The notes beneath the pieces are model-generated. The model did not search any database. It worked only from the letters and a program-made list of their open reading frames with translations, and was not told the origin of the DNA. A program made the translations under genes and the position numbers. Positions 13,979 to 15,016 of a stretch of 15,016 nucleotides of DNA are shown piece by piece (position 1 is the first letter of the stretch; each line of letters opens with the position of its first letter). The DNA is taken from assembly GCA_002310235.1 (NCBI GenBank), contig DBYO01000020.1, forward strand, positions 23,162 through 38,177, read 5' to 3'. The DNA comes from Bacteroidales bacterium UBA1184. Lineage in GTDB: Bacteria > Bacteroidota > Bacteroidia > Bacteroidales > ML635J-15.

Positions 13979-13986
13979 CAAAAATA
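13979..13986 (-). promoter_or_regulatory. -7 promoter element for kdd
   Basis: The minus strand reads TATTTTTG followed by CGG, an exact TAnnTTTG match 64 bases upstream of the kdd start, giving a leader of about 55 bases. No matching -33 TTTG is evident at 19-20 bases. Confidence 0.5.
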
Positions 13987-14050
13987 ATATTTTTCTGAAA
14001 AAAATACATTATTGAGAATAATTTTTTTGTACACAAAATTCATTGTAAAA

Positions 14051-14082
14051 ATTGCATATTTCATTTTATAACATTACTTTTG
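14051..14082 (+). promoter_or_regulatory. Promoter of the toxin-antitoxin operon
   Basis: ATTG at 14051-14054, a 20-base spacer, then TACTTTTG at 14075-14082, an exact -7 match. The expected transcription start is about 15 bases before ATG 14104, which supports that short gene as the first of the operon. It lies in the divergent gap with kdd. Confidence 0.6.
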
Positions 14083-14103
14083 TCCCGAATAATGTTGTAA
14101 ACC

Positions 14104-14256
14104 ATGCAAACGACAATGGCAAATACCATAAAAGAAAAAAAAGTTCAAAAGGTTGTAACAAAAAGCAATAGACCTTCGGAGGATGAATATATATCGTCCG
14201 AACAGTTTTTCAAACTTTTGCGAGAAGAGGTTAACCGCCATTATGAAAATCTATAA
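14104..14256 (+). CDS. Probable 50-residue antitoxin of a ParE/RelE-type pair
   Basis: A short open frame of 50 residues, starting MQTTMANTIKEKK and ending EQFFKLLREEVNRHYENL. Support comes from position: a well-formed promoter lies directly upstream, and its stop overlaps the start of the toxin-like gene by 14 bases, the usual antitoxin-first arrangement. The N-terminal half is rich in lysine and looks disordered; the C-terminal ~20 residues are predicted to be an amphipathic helix, which could wrap around a toxin. No known DNA-binding fold (ribbon-helix-helix, HTH) is recognisable, so the family is unassigned. Translation may alternatively start at the ATG at 14116. The call as an antitoxin is inference from the neighbour. 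Confidence 0.65.
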   Translation: MQTTMANTIKEKKVQKVVTKSNRPSEDEYISSEQFFKLLREEVNRHYENL

Positions 14257-14554
14257 GGAGGTCGTTTTTAGCAAAGATGTACTTGGCGATATTGTAGCCT
14301 TGGGTAATTTTATATCATCGCAAAACACGCAGGAAGCCGCCAACAAATATATTGATGCTTTGGAAGCAGAAATAAGCGCTCTTATATTTCTTGCCGATGT
14401 CATACAGAAATCACAGTTACAGACAATTCGCAGATACCACCCCGACGCCAAGCGAATGATAACACGGAATCGCAAATGGAATGTAATTTTTCACACCGAA
14501 GGCAGCAAAGTGTTTGTTGACAAGTTAATTCCTTGCAAGATGATAAAAGATTAG
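14243..14554 (+). CDS. ParE/RelE superfamily toxin
   Basis: 103 residues from ATG 14243, which lies inside the end of the antitoxin gene (14-base overlap); 20 upstream in-frame residues to 14183 are probably not translated because they overlap the antitoxin reading frame. The pattern fits the ParE/RelE fold: an initial strand (KIYKEVVFSK), two helices (DVLGDIVALGNFIS and EAANKYIDALEAEISAL), then strands with the conserved arginine phrases TIRRYHPDAKRMI and WNVIFHTEGSKVFVDKLIPC. RelE-type members cut mRNA on the ribosome and ParE-type members poison gyrase; the sequence does not say which. The strand ending in the VFVDKLI core is the most family-like. A weak hairpin (14551-14569) overlaps the stop. 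Confidence 0.75.
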   Translation: MKIYKEVVFSKDVLGDIVALGNFISSQNTQEAANKYIDALEAEISALIFLADVIQKSQLQTIRRYHPDAKRMITRNRKWNVIFHTEGSKVFVDKLIPCKMIKD

Positions 14555-14639
14555 TTGCTAAGCGACTAAAAATCTGTCCCCATAACCCCAAACAACAATG
14601 ACTATGTGCGGTCTATTTCAATAAAAAATCCCACTATTG

Positions 14640-14670
14640 TTGCTCAACATCAAAAAACGTCTTATTTTTG
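14640..14670 (+). promoter_or_regulatory. Promoter of the symporter gene
   Basis: TTG at 14640-14642, a 20-base spacer, then TATTTTTG at 14663-14670, an exact -7 element. The leader would be about 25 bases before ATG 14703. Confidence 0.6.
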
Positions 14671-14702
14671 TTTTCCCTTTTGTTTTACGAAAATTCACGA
14701 CG

Positions 14703-15016
14703 ATGAAAGAAAATAGAGGCAGTTTCTCTGGAAAATTAGGAGTGGTCGCTGTGGCGGCTGGTTCGGCAGTTGGACTTGGTAATATATGGCGTTTCCCCTA
14801 CATAGCAGGCGAAAACGGTGGCGGTGCATTCCTAATTGTATATCTGATATTCGTATTTCTAATAGGTGTGCCCGTAATGCTTTCCGAATTTGCAATTGGT
14901 CGCAAGGCTGGTTGCAACGCCTACGGAACTTTCAAGCGCCTGTCTCCAAAAGGTGGCTGGTGGCTCGTGGGACTGATGGGGATTTTTGCTGCCGTGATGA
15001 TTTTCTCGTTCTACGG
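14703..15016 (+). CDS. Sodium:neurotransmitter symporter family transporter (N-terminal part)
   Basis: The first 104 residues are in the window and the gene continues past the edge. GSAVGLGNIWRFPYIAGENG followed by GGAFLIVY is the LeuT/NSS signature: the unwound part of helix 1 that binds Na+ and substrate, with the extracellular-gate arginine at R30, as in LeuT. The next segments, LIFVFLIGVPVMLSEFAIGR (helix 2) and WWLVGLMGIFAAVMIFSFY (helix 3), fit as well. The family imports amino acids or related amines with sodium. A bacterial homologue of ~450-500 residues is expected. It has its own promoter and is not in an operon with the toxin pair. The substrate cannot be told from this part. Confidence 0.93.
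   Translation, partial: MKENRGSFSGKLGVVAVAAGSAVGLGNIWRFPYIAGENGGGAFLIVYLIFVFLIGVPVMLSEFAIGRKAGCNAYGTFKRLSPKGGWWLVGLMGIFAAVMIFSFY

Noticed and set aside
14551..14569. Hairpin TTAGTTGC-TAA-GCGACTAA at the toxin stop as a terminator
   Set aside because: It contains a G-U pair and is followed by A rather than T on the plus strand, so it is too weak to call.

Overview
The window is a stretch of chromosome from a low-GC member of the Bacteroidota, most likely the order Bacteroidales. The evidence is consistent: several promoters match the Bacteroidetes pattern (TTTG/TTG, 19-20 bases, TAnnTTTG); there is a GT3-type glycogen synthase, an ECF sigma factor with a Bacteroidetes-style anti-sigma protein, DUF2807 (head GIN) proteins, a FISUMP-domain surface protein, a lysine-fermentation dehydrogenase and a GTCATTCCG-type intergenic palindrome. 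No phage or transposase gene is visible.

Layout. 1-1541 (-): glycogen synthase, cut by the window edge. 1860-5009 (+): a very large secreted protein with twelve ~50-residue cysteine-pair repeats and a C-terminal FISUMP domain, ended by a bidirectional terminator. 5116-10847 (-): a run of six genes, read from the right: ECF sigma factor, anti-sigma factor (ATGA overlap), a secreted GIN-type protein, a GIN protein fused to a predicted outer-membrane barrel, a terminator, then a GIN lipoprotein followed 6 bases later by hemW. 11000-11881 (+): a GNAT/FemAB-like acetyltransferase. 11882-12412: no gene, but a 159-base palindromic element and a three-copy 54-base hairpin array. 12413-12721 (+): a small lipoprotein. 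12842-13915 (-): 3,5-diaminohexanoate dehydrogenase of lysine fermentation, standing alone. 14104-14554 (+): a probable toxin-antitoxin pair whose antitoxin is only 50 residues long. 14703-15016 (+): the start of a sodium:neurotransmitter symporter family transporter.

How it works together. The most coherent unit is the sigma/anti-sigma operon: a membrane anti-sigma protein with a long periplasmic part is co-directional with three envelope proteins that share the ~20-residue G-x-G-x rung repeat. This suggests an envelope-sensing regulon that includes its own surface beta-helix proteins. The large repeat protein is a separate surface or secreted product. The remaining genes are metabolic or accessory singletons separated by terminators and their own promoters.
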